Positions 34,981 to 46,005 of a stretch of 64,000 nucleotides of DNA are shown here, piece by piece. Numbering within the stretch: position 1 is the stretch's first letter; each line of letters opens with the position of its first letter. The notes under the pieces were generated by a model. That model was not told the origin of the DNA. It did not search any database and worked only from the letters and a program-made list of their open reading frames with translations. Origin of the DNA: Histoplasma ohiense (Eukaryota > Ascomycota > Eurotiomycetes > Onygenales > Ajellomycetaceae). The stretch is taken from the NCBI GenBank assembly GCA_017607445.1, contig JAEVHH010000002.1, positions 7,842,001 through 7,906,000 on the forward strand. The letters are read 5' to 3'. The position numbers and the translations under genes are program-made.

Positions 34981-36012
34981 ATGATCTCAATACATGCAAA
35001 ATCCCTTGAAAATCAATCTGAATCCTCTACTGCCTTCAATGATCACAATGTGTGTTTGCAACAGTTGAATAATCAAATCTGTGAATGAGAGCAGCAATTA
35101 GCTATTCTGCATGCACAACAGTGACTCAATGAGTTGAAAGTGCAGATTCATGAAGATACTCTCATCAAGTCTCAATTAACTCAGAATATCACCACAGAAT
35201 CACTGCAAAATCAATCTGCAAATGATACAGATAATGATAATGAAACACCACTGAGATTAGAGATTAAAAACTATTATCAAGAAAAAAATATGTTAGAATT
35301 TAAAGACTATAAAGATCATATATTGACTCTCTTTACACATCATCACTGATATTATTGAAAGAAAGAATACAAGATAAATGATGCTAAACTCTATCTTGAT
35401 ACCCACATTAAGCAGAAATGATTGAATTTTGTATCATTGTATGAGAGATATGAAGAAGCAACACTGTTGACTTTTGATAATATGCTATCACATCTAGAAA
35501 TGCAAATTAACAATCCACAAAACCAGCACTGATTGATGAGTCAAAAGTTTCAAAATACAAAACAACAAGAATGACAATCAATATATAATTTCTCTAAATA
35601 TCTCAAAGACTGAGAATACTACTTACTCTCATATAGCAAAGAACAAAGAATGAATAACTTGTATAGTAAAATATTGAAGATATTACACACAGAACTCAAC
35701 TGTTGAAATCAAGAACTTCAGAACTACAAAGAGTTGCTTTGAACTCTACAGACTTTTGAGAAAAATATGTCAGAGCAACAATGTGCTATTCACAAAGAAA
35801 AATCTGTGATATTTGTAGACAATCAACATCATTCTGATAAATCTAGCAACTGTCAGAACAAGAGAAAATGAGAGAAACAAATAGATTCAACTGAATAAAT
35901 CAAAAAAGATAAATATAACTGAATAAAGAAGTGTTCTCACTGTCATAAAAAGGGTCATATTGCAAATGATTGTTGAATGTTACATCTCAAAAAGCACAAT
36001 CAAATTCAATAA
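34981..36012 (+). pseudogene. gag: C3 gag
   Basis: Starts at ATG 34981 and ends at TAA 36010-36012, a stop conserved in C4, so it is probably the true end. The N-terminal part is Gln/Leu-rich with coiled-coil character (LQQLNNQI, QQLAILHAQQ). The capsid middle has LYERYEEATLLTFDNMLSHLEMQI. The zinc knuckle CSHCHKKGHIANDC at about 35935-35975 keeps all four ligands. Pol follows in the -1 frame. Nine or more TGA interrupt it. Confidence 0.85.
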
Positions 36013-39000
36013 GTAAAAAATCAACAATCTCAATTGTAGAAGCAGCTGCTGCATTGAGAATATGAACAACTAGACTGCAAGATAAATGGTTATTGATGAT
36101 GAATACATGAATACTGACAGAAGTGGAATGGTCAATGACATGGACACTAGTGGATTCTGATGTGGATGTGAACTTCATGTCCCATGCCTGGGCATCAAAA
36201 TATTTCTCAAAGACAGAAGATAAACCAAAAATAGTGGAAGCAGTTGATAATCATAAGATTAAATCATATAAACAATGAAGAACTGCAATGAAGATTATTG
36301 ATGATGAACATATTCTGCAAGAAGAATTCCACCATTTTGAAGAAGTTGACATTAGCAGATATAATGTAATTTTGAGCATGCTGTGATTGAAAACTGTGAA
36401 TTCTGATATTGATTGAGTGTGAAGATGCTGAATCTATAGAAAAGCATCAAATATTAATCACATACATCTGAATACTGCTAAAGAATTCACAACACTAATT
36501 AACAATGGCAATATTATATTCACTATCTTACCATTACAAGCTGCAAGTGCAGCAACTGAGTCAAATATCTCAGATGATTATAAAGATTATCTTGATGTGT
36601 TTCAAGAAAACATATCTGATGTGGAACATGCATCTCACAATCATGCTATAGACCTCAAATCTGATAAGAAACTCTCATACCAACTGATATATAACTTATC
36701 ACCTCAAGAACTCTCTGTCCTCTGAGAATATATTGAAAAGACATTAGAGAAGAATTGAATACATTCATTCAAGAGCTTAGCTGATATGTCAATGTTATTC
36801 ACACTGAAGAAAGATGAAACCCTGCATCTTTGCATGAATTATCAAGAATTGAATGAAATAATGATCAAGAATTGATATCCACTGCTCTTGATAAGTGAAA
36901 TACTTGATAGATTAGCAGATGTCAAAATATATACACAACTGAATCTTAGAGACACATATCACAGAATTTGCATACAAGCAGAGGATGAATGAAAAACAGT
37001 ATTTCAAACACAATATGAACATTTTGAATATCTAGTCTTATCTTTTGAGCTAATCAATGCCTCTGCAATCTTTCAATCTTATATCAACAAAGCTCTCAGT
37101 GATCTTTTAGACATATATTGCATGACTTATCTTGACAATATTGTAATCTATTCAAACACACTTGATGAACATGTCATCCATGTTAAGAACATGCTGGAAT
37201 GGTTAAGATGATGCAGACTATATGCCAAACTTAGTAAGTGTACATTTCACACAACAGAAATTGAATTTTTGAGTTTTGTGATTATCACACAGAGCATTAC
37301 TGTTGAGAAACATCATATTGATATGATTCTAAATTGATCAGAACTGTGAACTATAAATGAATTGCAAATATTTCTAGAATTCATTAATTTCTATTGTTGA
37401 TTCATATACAAGTTCTCAATAATAACAGCATCTCTGACTGAATTGTTAAAAGATTATGAAATGAAAAGAGAGAAGAATAACACATCTGTTCAGTTAGACA
37501 AAAACTACAAACACACAATTTTGCAGTTAAAAGAATGCTTTACAAAAGCATTATTGTTGATTCACTTTGATCCACAGTGAAAACTCTGTATAGAAATGGA
37601 TGGATCTGATGTTGCAATCATCACAGTAATATCACAATTAATGAATGATGATCACTGACACTCAATCACATTTTGATCTAGAAAGCTCACAGAAACAGAA
37701 AGATGTTATCAAATATATGATCTAGAAATGTTGCTGATTGTAGAAGCTTTCAGACAATAACATTACTATTTATATAGTAGCAGACATTCAATAACTGTTT
37801 TATCTGATTATGTTAATCTCTGATACTTCATGACAATGAAGCAGCTAAATGAGTGTCAGATTCACTGAATGGAAATACTCTCAGTGTTCAATTTTAAAAT
37901 AGAGCATCATTCTGAGAAAAATAATTCTGCAGATGCATCAAGTCATTGCTCAGATTTTGTAAAATATGCAGGTTTTTTGATGAAACTCTCTATTCTGCAA
38001 GAGAAGCTGTGTAAGAGAATCTTTAAATCACTAAAGACAAAAGAAAACACAAAATTAGATCAATGTATCAAGATGATATGAAAAGATCTGCAAGCTAATG
38101 AAAATTGTTGAATGAAGAGATCTATAGTTGTCAATGACAACAATCTCTGCAGAATAAAGAATGCATCTGTGGATGAGAATGAAATCACAGATATTATGAG
38201 ATTAAATCTAGAAATTCTGATGCTACAGATTCTAGCTGTCAAGGTATTTGAATCTGAGACAGTCTATTATGAAGAGATAGCTGAATCTATCATTGAACTT
38301 TTACTGCAGATTCAGAATAGAGACATCAACACATCTGAACTTTACAGAAGATTAGAGATGAGTGACACTAGTATAGATAATTATTCAATCTGAGCAGTAG
38401 ATAAAGATGATCTGCTCAGAAAAGATGATAAAGTCTACATATCATAAGACAAAATCATAAAACATGAAATAATGAAAATGAATCTCAATGATCTTCAAGA
38501 TAATCATTTTGAATGTGACAAAATCATCAAAGCAATCAAACACAAATACTTGTGACATAGTATGAGTGATGAGATTGCAGAATATATGAGAACTTGTGAT
38601 GTTTGTCAATGCATCAAGATACCACAGCACAAGTCATACAGATTGCTACAATCACATTCAGTGTCAGATAAGAAATGATATACAATTAGCATGAACTTTA
38701 TTAAAGATCTGTCAGACAATAAAAAGAGAAATCAAATCTATAATGCTATTGTTGTATTTGTTGATTTATTCATCAAATGAGTCATAATTGTGCCCACATC
38801 TTCAGAGCTAGATGCAGAAGAACTTGCAGATATTATTATATGAAGAATTGTGAAGAACTTTGATCTATCTGTGAACATTATTAGCAACTGAGATTCATTA
38901 ATAAATAGCAAATTTTGATTGACATTATGTTATCTGCTTCATATTCAATGAAAATTATCAACAGCATTCCACCCACAAACTGATGGTCAGACAGAATGAT

Positions 39001-39059
39001 TGAATCAGATGATTGAACATTATCTTCACATATATTGCAGCTATCAGCAAGATAATTGA
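36013..39059 (+). pseudogene. pol: C3 pol: protease to integrase core
   Basis: Protease near 36147 reads LVDSDVDVNFM; relatives have VDSGAD, so the active-site Gly-Ala is lost. RT about 36690-37340: CMNYQELNEIMIKN, RTYLDNIV-type box near 37130 (second Asp is Asn), thumb LEFINFY near 37375. RNase H about 37600-38000. Integrase has TCDVCQC near 38595, SMNFIKDL near 38690 (Asp is Asn) and FHPQTDGQTE near 38970. The LINE interrupts at 39059. Confidence 0.87.
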
Positions 39060-39580
39060 CAAATATCACGAGCAAAACCCCGAACGAGCCCAATTCTTCG
39101 AATTAGACAACGCGAGTACCCTCAATCGATTCCTACTGCCTCCATCAGTAACTGCTGAAAATTTAAAAAGATTTGATGAAGTTTTGAGGGAGATATTTGA
39201 TGAATAGTGTTTTGGCATCTGCTTGGGCAGATCTTCAACAGTTCATCAAATTACTCCATCAATACTGGGTCAAATCAACTCAGATTTTGATCACAGATAG
39301 ATCTATCTTAAATTGATAATCTATTAAAATCTTATTCAATTTGGTCTGCAGTTGCTTGAGTTATTCTTGATTCTCTGTTTGAGAAAACTCTGATCGATTT
39401 TTGTGTTCCAACGCACCCGTGCCAAGTCCCCCCTGAGTACCTCCCAGCCACACATGCCTGCCAAGTAACAAAAAGATACCTCGGCACAATTGACTAGTGC
39501 ATACCCCATCAATTCGAATCCATCGTCTCTTGAATCCCTTTTCGAATCCCTCCGAATAACCCCTCCATTGATATAAATAT
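39060..39580 (+). other. CpG-bearing 5' segment of the LINE, origin unknown
   Basis: About 520 bp with 15 CpGs by eye, while the following 3.4 kb of LINE has none. Its start is exactly the insertion point. A frame is open from the junction to TAG 39205-39207 and reads KYHEQNPERAQFFELDN, then LLPPSVTAENLKRFDEVL, ordinary-looking protein that I do not recognise. The rest has no long frame in sense. It could be the 3' part of a host transcript joined by template switching, or a 5' region of the LINE family. The antisense frame 39361-39720 is not convincing. Confidence 0.6.
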
Positions 39581-40382
39581 AGAATAAAAGTGGAAATTTC
39601 AGTGTTTGAAAGATAGCTTGGTCCCTGCAAGTAGTTTGTATATATATTTATATATATATAATCTATTATAAAGGAAAAAAGTACAGGTTTAGCCTGTTGA
39701 TTCTTCATTTGCATACTCATTTCTTTGGAAACTCAATATTCAACTTATTGAGAGCTATTCAGTAAAATAAAGTGGTTCAATTTGAATGAAAAGGAATTCA
39801 TTTAGTATTGAAAGCTTTTGATATTTCAGGAATATAATCTTAAACTGAGGTGGGGCCTAGTTTAAGCAGAAACTTTGAGAAGCTTTTTAATTAAGAAAAA
39901 GACAAAGTTTGAAAGAGATAGAGTGTTTTCACTGTTTTAGCTCTGAGTTAATAAAACAGTGAAGTCTTGCCCAAAGTCATATTTCTTTAACTTTGTTTAG
40001 TGGCTGAAGAGCTTTCATTAATACTTGTTAATTTGCTTTTATATACCTCTGCTGAGTTAATTGAGCTGCACACTTGTTGTGTGGGGAAATTTTTACAGTA
40101 AAGAATATAAATAGCTAGTTTTAACAGCTTCTCTTCAAAAAGCTGAGTCTTTTTTATCAGTTTTTCTATCAAAAACTGATACTTCAATCTTGACTTATTC
40201 AAATTGAAGTCATTAGTTCTCCCCTTCCTTATATTTGTAGCACTCAATTTGTGAAGATTTAACTGATTTATCTTTAAAAATCAGTTTCAGTTTGTTAAGT
40301 TCTCTTGAAAAACTTGATCTAGTTACTATTACTAGTAGGAAAAATAGACTGAAACACAATCAAATCATCTGTATCTATCAAT
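39581..40382 (+). other. LINE leader before ORF1
   Basis: About 800 bp, AT-rich, without CpG and without a sense coding frame. It contains a TA-rich stretch (39639-39662) and no repeat of note. It is presumably the 5' UTR of the LINE, and its CpG-free composition is like that of the body. Confidence 0.6.
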
Positions 40383-40751
40383 ATGATGGAGAGAGATGTG
40401 TTTTCTGAAGAGATTCCTGAAATTGAGTTTCTAAAGAAAAGAAAAAAGAAATATCAAGATCAGATGCAAGAGGTTGAGAATCTTGAAAAAGCTGCTAAGT
40501 TTTTGAAAAATCAATGCATGGAGGAAAAGGATACTGAAGTGCTTCAGATACTTTTGATTCAAGCAAGACATTTGAATGAGATTCTCAAATACAAACTAGG
40601 AATCTCTTCAAAACTTGAGAAAGTCTTTGAAACTAAAATGTTAAATCCTTTTCAAAAATCTGAGCAAAAAATAGAAACAAAAACTTATGCTCAGAGTGCA
40701 GCAGTTTCCTCCACACTTTCCTCCTCTTACTCTTCAAAGAAAAACATTTAG
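40383..40751 (+). CDS. LINE ORF1 fragment (nucleic-acid-binding type)
   Basis: 122 codons, open from ATGATG at 40383 to TAG 40749-40751. It is rich in Lys and Glu with a predicted coiled coil (FLKKRKKKYQDQMQEVENLEK), and near its end KTYAQSAAVSSTLSS resembles the (K)TWAQVAA segment of fungal LINE ORF1 proteins. A usual ORF1 goes on to CCHC knuckles, which are absent. The frame is cut by a deletion that joins it to the RT tail about 40745. All Arg codons are AGA. Confidence 0.65.
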   Translation: MMERDVFSEEIPEIEFLKKRKKKYQDQMQEVENLEKAAKFLKNQCMEEKDTEVLQILLIQARHLNEILKYKLGISSKLEKVFETKMLNPFQKSEQKIETKTYAQSAAVSSTLSSSYSSKKNI

Positions 40752-41584
40752 GCCTAGTTGTAAGCTCAGAATCAATTGTGAATAACTGCAATTTGATTGA
40801 GCAAGCAGCAACTGAAATGATTGAAAAAGCAAAATCAAAAAACATTGTTTTTGATATAGATAAAACTGAATTAATTCACTTTTATCCAAATTTCAGAGAA
40901 AAAGATACTGAAGTTAAGCTTTTAAATCATTCAATTAAACCTAAAAACTCAGTTAGATGGCTTGGTGTTTGGTTAGATTCTCAATTGAATTTTAAATCTC
41001 ATGTGCAAATAAAAACTGCAAATGCTGAAAGAATTTTAAACAGTATATTGAGACTTTCAAATACTAAAAGAGGTCTGACATTTCAAGCAATGAGACAATT
41101 ATATATTGCCTGTGTGACCTCTGTTTCAGATTATGCAGTTCAGGTGTGGTGGAGAGGTCAAAAACACTTTATAGAAAGATTTCAAAAACTTCAAAACTTA
41201 GCTTTAAGAAAGATCTTAGGAGTATTCAAAACTACTCCAATTAAAGCTATGGAAATTGAAGCCTCTATTTCTCCACCACAAGTGAGATTTGATAAAATCT
41301 GTATGAATTATGCTCTCAGAATTATGAAGCTATATTCACATCATTCTATTAGAAAGAGAGTTTCAAGTTCTTTTCCAAATGAATCAAATGGATTAGAATT
41401 AGATTGGGAACTTTATCTTGATTGGAATGAAACTGATTTATCTGAAAATTCAAGTTCTTTACAAAGAAGAAGAATACCATCTCAGCTATTTAGAATTTGC
41501 TCAATGGTTAAGAACTGTTTCTCTAGTTTAAATGTAGAGAGAATAGCTATTGAAAAATCTCTCTCCTTGAAAGAAAAGTCTTGA
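40745..41584 (+). pseudogene. LINE RT tail (downstream of the catalytic box)
   Basis: The frame reads LGLVVSSESIVNNC from 40748, which in full LINEs comes directly after the catalytic YxDD, then the conserved KTELIHF (about 40862) and WLGVWLDSQLNFKSHV (about 40958), the end of RT and its connection region. About 1.5-2 kb encoding endonuclease and the RT fingers and palm are therefore deleted. The frame stops with TGA 41582-41584; a one-base frameshift near 41575 separates it from RNase H. No CGN codon is present; Arg is AGA. Confidence 0.85.
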
Positions 41585-42554
41585 TAATCTTGTTGATTTA
41601 AATGTTAGTCAACTTTCAAAAGAAGATCAGACTCAAGAACATTTAAAGCTTTTGAAACAAATGAAAAATAAAGCAATTCTTATATACACTGATGGCTCAA
41701 AATGTGAGAAAACAGGCAATCTTGGAGCTGGAATAGCATATTCAGAAAATGATAAAAACTATATTCTTGATTCTTGGCAAATTGGAAAAGAGTCAGAAGT
41801 TTTTAATGCTGAATTATTTGCAATTTCAAGAGCTTTCAAATTGATTGAAATGAAGATTGAACAATGGAAAAGATTTGAGCATATTTGGATATTCTCTGAT
41901 AGTCAAGCAGAGCTTAAAAGACTTCAAAGTAATAAAATCAGCAGTGGACAGTCAATGCTAGAGCTGATTTTGAAAAGTCTTCAAAATATTCAAAGAAAAA
42001 TCTCATTCAATTGTTCTATTCATCTTCACTGGATGCCTGCTCACATGGATATATATGGCAATGAAATGGCTGATAGAGCTGCAAAAAAAGCAACTGAATT
42101 AGAAATCTGCTTTCAAAGAATTGTAACATGGGCTTTTATTAAGAGAAAAATAAGAGAATCATGTTTGCAAAAATGGCAAGATATCTGGCTTATGCAAAGA
42201 AAAAGTGTGCATTACTCCAGATTTGAAACAAAGCCAAAGTGGAAAACTTGTTCAATAAAGTGTAAAAAGAAACTTTTTGCTACAATAATGCAGTTAAAGC
42301 TTGGGCATGGTTACTTCAAATCATATTTAACAAAGTTTAGAGATGATTTAAGTAGTCTATGTTTAGATTGTCAGTTATATGAAAATCCAGAGCATCTTCT
42401 GTTACTTTGTGCAAAGTATTCAGAATTGAGATTGAAACTGAGAAAGAAGTTTGAATTGGAACAATTAAATTTGAATCTGTTATTCAATACAGAAACTGGA
42501 AACAAGTTTTTAATTGAATATTTGAAAGAATCAAATGTTGCTACAAGAGTTTGA
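41585..42554 (+). CDS. LINE RNase H and CCHC end
   Basis: Open frame with its first Met at 41652. RNase HI motifs are complete: YTDGSK (about 41680), NAELFAI (about 41806), FSDSQA (about 41895) and HWMPAHMDIYGNEMADRAA (about 42030-42085), so all four acidic residues and the His are present. Near 42360 CLDCQLYENPEHLLLLC is the C-terminal C-x2-C-x7-H-x4-C of fungal LINEs. It would remove RNA from RNA:DNA hybrids during target-primed reverse transcription. It is open over 300 codons and keeps Trp as TGG, unlike the Ty3 copies around it, but without RT the element cannot move on its own. Confidence 0.88.
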
Positions 42555-43011
42555 ATGAATTGTCTGTTAAAAATATTGTGATCAGATTTTCAATTTGATT
42601 TATTTTGATTTTTCTTTTAGTCTTTCTTTTCATCTTGCTTTGAAGTCTCTCTTAAATTGTTTATGATCAGTTTTAATTTGTTTTGAAAAGTTTGGTTTGT
42701 TTTTTGTTGATGTTATAGTTGTTGTCAGTGGTTTTTCTTTTCCTTGTTATAATAAAGCTGTCTTTTACAATGTTTATTTCTTTTGTTTTCAAACTAAGTT
42801 GTGTTGACTTACTGACATTCTTTTGATTTTGATTTCTTTGATTGAACAGTTTGAATAGTTGTTTGATTCTGGGCTGGAATTCTGATAATGAATGTTTTAA
42901 ATTGTCTTTGTATATTAAATTATTCTTGAGTTGAAGAATCCTGAAGTGTTTCAGGTAGATGCCATAGTCACTGACTGCATGCATCTATAATTGAAGAATA
43001 ATAATAATAAT
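42555..43011 (+). other. LINE 3' UTR and AAT-repeat tail
   Basis: About 440 bp, T-rich, without a sense coding frame, ending in GAAGAATAATAATAATAAT before the duplicated target site. The antisense 103-codon frame 42673-42984 is Asn/Lys-rich and is most likely a composition effect. Confidence 0.8.
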
Positions 43012-43025
43012 AGCAAGATAATTGA

Positions 43026-43769
43026 ATAGAATGAATTTCTCTGATGCAATGAGCATATAACAACATCTTCCACACATCAATAAAAATGACATCATCTGAA
43101 GTAATGATCAGTCAATCAACTGAACTTTGCATAGACATGGAGTTCTCAAGCACAGATGTGTCAAAATCAGCAATGAAACAAGTGAAACAGATGAAGTAAG
43201 CAGAGAACAAGATCTGAGAATATCTGAAAGCTGTCAAAGCAGCTGAGAAAAAGTATTATGATCAGTATCATATATCAAAAAGCTTTAAGATAGAGGATTG
43301 AGTAATGCTGCATACAAAAAATATATCCATCTTGCAATCCTCACTCAAATTAGATCATTGATTTTTGAGTCTCTTTCAAATAATTGATATCTGCAGTATA
43401 TAGATGTACAAACTGAAACTCATACTGCAATATAAAGAAATTCATTCTGTATTTCATGTTTCTCTTCTCAAACCATATCACACACGTGACAGACAAATCC
43501 CACAAGCAGAATCAATAATTATAGATGTGTAAAAGAAATGAGAAGTTGAAGCTATATTAAACAAACATCAGTATCACAGTCAAACACAATATCTTATCAA
43601 ATAAAAAGATTGTACAGACACAGATAATTCTTGAGAATCTGAGAAAAACTTGATGAACAGTCAGAAGTACTTGAAACAGTTTAATAAAATCTATCAGAAG
43701 TCAGTCAGTAAACAAAAACAAAGAAGATGACAATGACTGCTGAATATATTTATTTCACTTAGAGATTAA
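43026..43769 (+). pseudogene. pol: C3 integrase end and chromodomain
   Basis: Resumes the C3 integrase after the LINE (xEWISLMQWAYNNIFHTS). The C-terminal integrase segment (KLDHxFLSLFQIID, FHVSLLKPYH) and the chromodomain (about 43535-43660, WEVEAILNK) follow. The stop is TAA 43767-43769, overlapping the antisense gene end by about 20 bases, as in C1. Confidence 0.85.
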
Positions 43770-44900
43770 AAAACAGATCTGTCTCAGCTTGATCAGTATC
43801 ATTTAAAAAATTATCATCAAGACAAATCTGCTTATTATTCCAGATTTTCTCAACTGACAAAGCACAACATTTCAACAATGACTTGAAAGCTGTGATCAGT
43901 TATTGTAATCATCAGAATCTCATCAATCACTGTTTCAGTCAAAGTCTCAGAAAAACCATCACATTGAATCTCTCAGATCTTCACAGCAAAGAATCTAATC
44001 ACCACAGTCACAGTGCTCTGCAAAATGTTAATATTCAAAGCATTCACATCAGTGACAATTAGATCCTCAGCAGTGTTGATAACTGTCTGAGTCAATTCAA
44101 TGATATTCACTGACATCTAATATGAGTTAATGTTATATACTGTAAAAACATCTGTTTTGAATAATAACTTACTGAAATATAAATGTGCTTTGTCACTGAG
44201 CAGTGCTTGCATTTTTTACATTGATCCTCAGCAGACTCACAATGATGGTGGGGGGATGTTATCAAATATTGAATACAACAACAGCAATATACTGCTGTGT
44301 TTCTTTCTAACACTTCAATAGAATTATTCACTGCCTCATCTTTGTCTATATTATCAGTCAACTCAAATAATGTACCAAGATCTTGACTCAGTGAGAATGA
44401 CATCAATATAATAGCAGGACACAAAAACACACTTTCTGAAACACTGCTATAATCAAATGCCACATCTCACTATGACAACAAATCATCAGAGTTCATATAG
44501 AATTCTAGAATCTCATCTACATTCTTGTAGATCTGCACATCAAGTACAAACCTCACAACAGCAGTTTGATATGTGACAAATCTCTCATTCAGAACTTCAT
44601 TGAAAAGCAGTATTTCATGAAATTCATTAATCAAAAATTGATCAGTTTCATGAAAGTGCTCAGACATCTATAATTCATTAGTACTCATAACAGTCTCAGT
44701 TTAAAAAAACTTACAGCAGCACAACTTCTATTTGATATATAGCAGATGTGACAGTGTGTCTGTTCATTGTTCACAAAGCAAGAATATACTGAAGGATTCT
44801 GCAATCTCTTCAGACAACTCAAGCAAATGCTCTCAATGACAGACAGCATATCACTCTTTATAGACTTCAAATCAGCAACAGAAACAGCTGATTCTGTCAT
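43750..44900 (-). pseudogene. C3 antisense accessory gene, three exons
   Basis: The same gene as in C1. Exons 44900-44715 (186 nt), 44667-44173 (495 nt), 44116-43750 (one extra base, so a frameshift in exon 3). Intron 1 is 47 nt (GTAAGT, GTACTAAT, TATAG) and intron 2 is 56 nt (GTAAGTTATT, CATTAAC, TATTAG). Exon 1 keeps all six Cys: ICLSC, 11 residues, C, 8 residues, CHIC, 6 residues, C. In the second array the last Cys is Tyr. TAG and TGA stand at a place in exon 2 where C1 has two Gln codons. It is convergent with pol. Confidence 0.77.
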
Positions 44901-44934
44901 TCTATCATAATTTTAATTAGTATCAAGACCTTAT

Positions 44935-45443
44935 TCAAAAGAGAAGAAGAAGCAAAAGCAACAAGAAAGAAAAACAGATATTGAAGATTGAAATCAATAT
45001 TACAATATTGATCAAAAAAATTGCAACAACACAAAACTCAACACAAAATGAAAAATGCAATCACACAATCAAAACTTTGAATTTCACAATAAAAATTGCA
45101 TAGAAAGATACAGTGTACTTTGTTTGATAAATTGATGTATTCTTTTTAAATAAAAAATCATTGAAGATGATGGTGATGATGATTTTGTTAGAGTATGATT
45201 TTTTGATGTAAAAGTCAAAGAAAAGAGGTTCAGAAGTTGTATCTAAATCATGATTGAACTGCAATGACATCAGAGATGAAAAAATATTCTTTCAAAACAG
45301 CAACATTTCAGAATTAATCACAACAATTAATTCAGTTCAATTCTGTGAACTTTATACAATATTAATCACACAGCACATGTTATGAACTTCACACATTGCA
45401 GTAAGAAGCTCTGAGAATCAGATCTTTGAAGAAGAGAGATAAT
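44935..45443 (-). other. C3 hydrophobic antisense frame and spacer to LTR
   Basis: From ATG 45270 the antisense frame MSLQFNHDLDTTSEPLFF continues as in C1, through KVLIV, one TGA (Trp in C1) and the hydrophobic second half, to about 44935. The remaining bases up to 45443 have no frame; GAAGAAGAGAGATAAT before the LTR is the polypurine tract. The upstream region of the antisense gene must hold its promoter. Confidence 0.4.
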
Positions 45444-45714
45444 TGTAATAGATGCAACAGAGATATCTATATTAGAAAATAGCTATATAGCAATAGAAGA
45501 ACACAGAACATGCCAGAATTAATGAGAATGAATATAACACACAGCATCATAGACAGCTGTAGAGCATGATAATTGTCTATATAATACTCACTGATATCTG
45601 TAGATATTAGAAGATCAGTGATTAGCTTTGAATAATAGAGATTACTATCTTCTTAACATTCTATGTGCGTACTTCACACTACTCTCATAATTACACCTTG
45701 AACCATCTCTTACA
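45444..45714 (+). repeat. C3 3' LTR (271 bp)
   Basis: Begins TGTAATAGATGCAACAG and ends ACCATCTCTTACA. Differences from the 5' copy are transitions, many as TG against CA at one former CpG. Right flank ACGCC. Confidence 0.94.
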
Positions 45715-45719
45715 ACGCC

Positions 45720-45919
45720 AGAATTAATGAGGATGGACATAGCACACAGTACCATAGACAGCTGTAGAGTGTGGTGATCGTCTATATAATACTCACTGAT
45801 ATTCATAGATATTAGAAGATCAGTGATTAGCTTTGAATAATAGAGATTGCTATCTTCTTAACATTCTATATGTATACTTCACACTACTCTTATAATTATA
45901 TCTATAACCATCTCTTACA
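45720..45919 (+). repeat. C4 5' LTR, remaining 200 bp
   Basis: Continues exactly where 34604 stopped (AGAATTAATGAGGATG...) and ends ACCATCTCTTACA. Together with 34534-34604 it makes one 271-bp LTR. It is followed by the internal start ATTCTAATTGCTC, as in C3. Confidence 0.94.
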
Positions 45920-46005
45920 ATTCTAATTGCTCTAAACTTTATTTGAGTGGTCTGTTGTTACACACACCTACAATAAAACATGCAATGTTAGTTAAAACAT
46001 ACAAG

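Larger units (their letters stand above)
39060..43011 (+). mobile_element. LINE (Tad1-like, RNase H-bearing) with chimeric 5' end
   Basis: A 3952-bp non-LTR element with a 14-bp target-site duplication, AGCAAGATAATTGA (39046-39059 and 43012-43025), inside the C3 integrase. It ends in an AAT repeat (about 42996-43010), a normal LINE-type tail. Order: a 5' segment with CpG (39060 to about 39560), CpG-free leader, ORF1, a tail of RT, RNase H with a C-terminal CCHC, 3' UTR. Endonuclease and most of RT are missing. From about 39581 to the end I find no CpG. Fungal LINEs with this RNase H and CCHC arrangement belong to the Tad1 clade. Confidence 0.9.
34605..45714 (+). mobile_element. Complete Ty3 element C3, interrupted by a LINE
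   Basis: Family C copy with two 271-bp LTRs (34605-34875, 45444-45714) and duplication ACGCC (34600-34604, 45715-45719) inside the 5' LTR of C4. Without the LINE and its duplicated site it is about 7144 bp. Order: gag, pol (protease to chromodomain), antisense gene, hydrophobic antisense frame, 3' LTR. Confidence 0.95.

Noticed and set aside
39361..39720. 119-codon antisense frame in the LINE 5' segment
   Set aside because: It crosses the boundary between CpG-bearing and CpG-free parts and shows no recognisable domain.
42673..42984. 103-codon antisense frame at the LINE 3' end
   Set aside because: Asn/Lys-rich and explained by AT composition of the 3' UTR; unlike the Ty3 antisense genes it has no Cys array.
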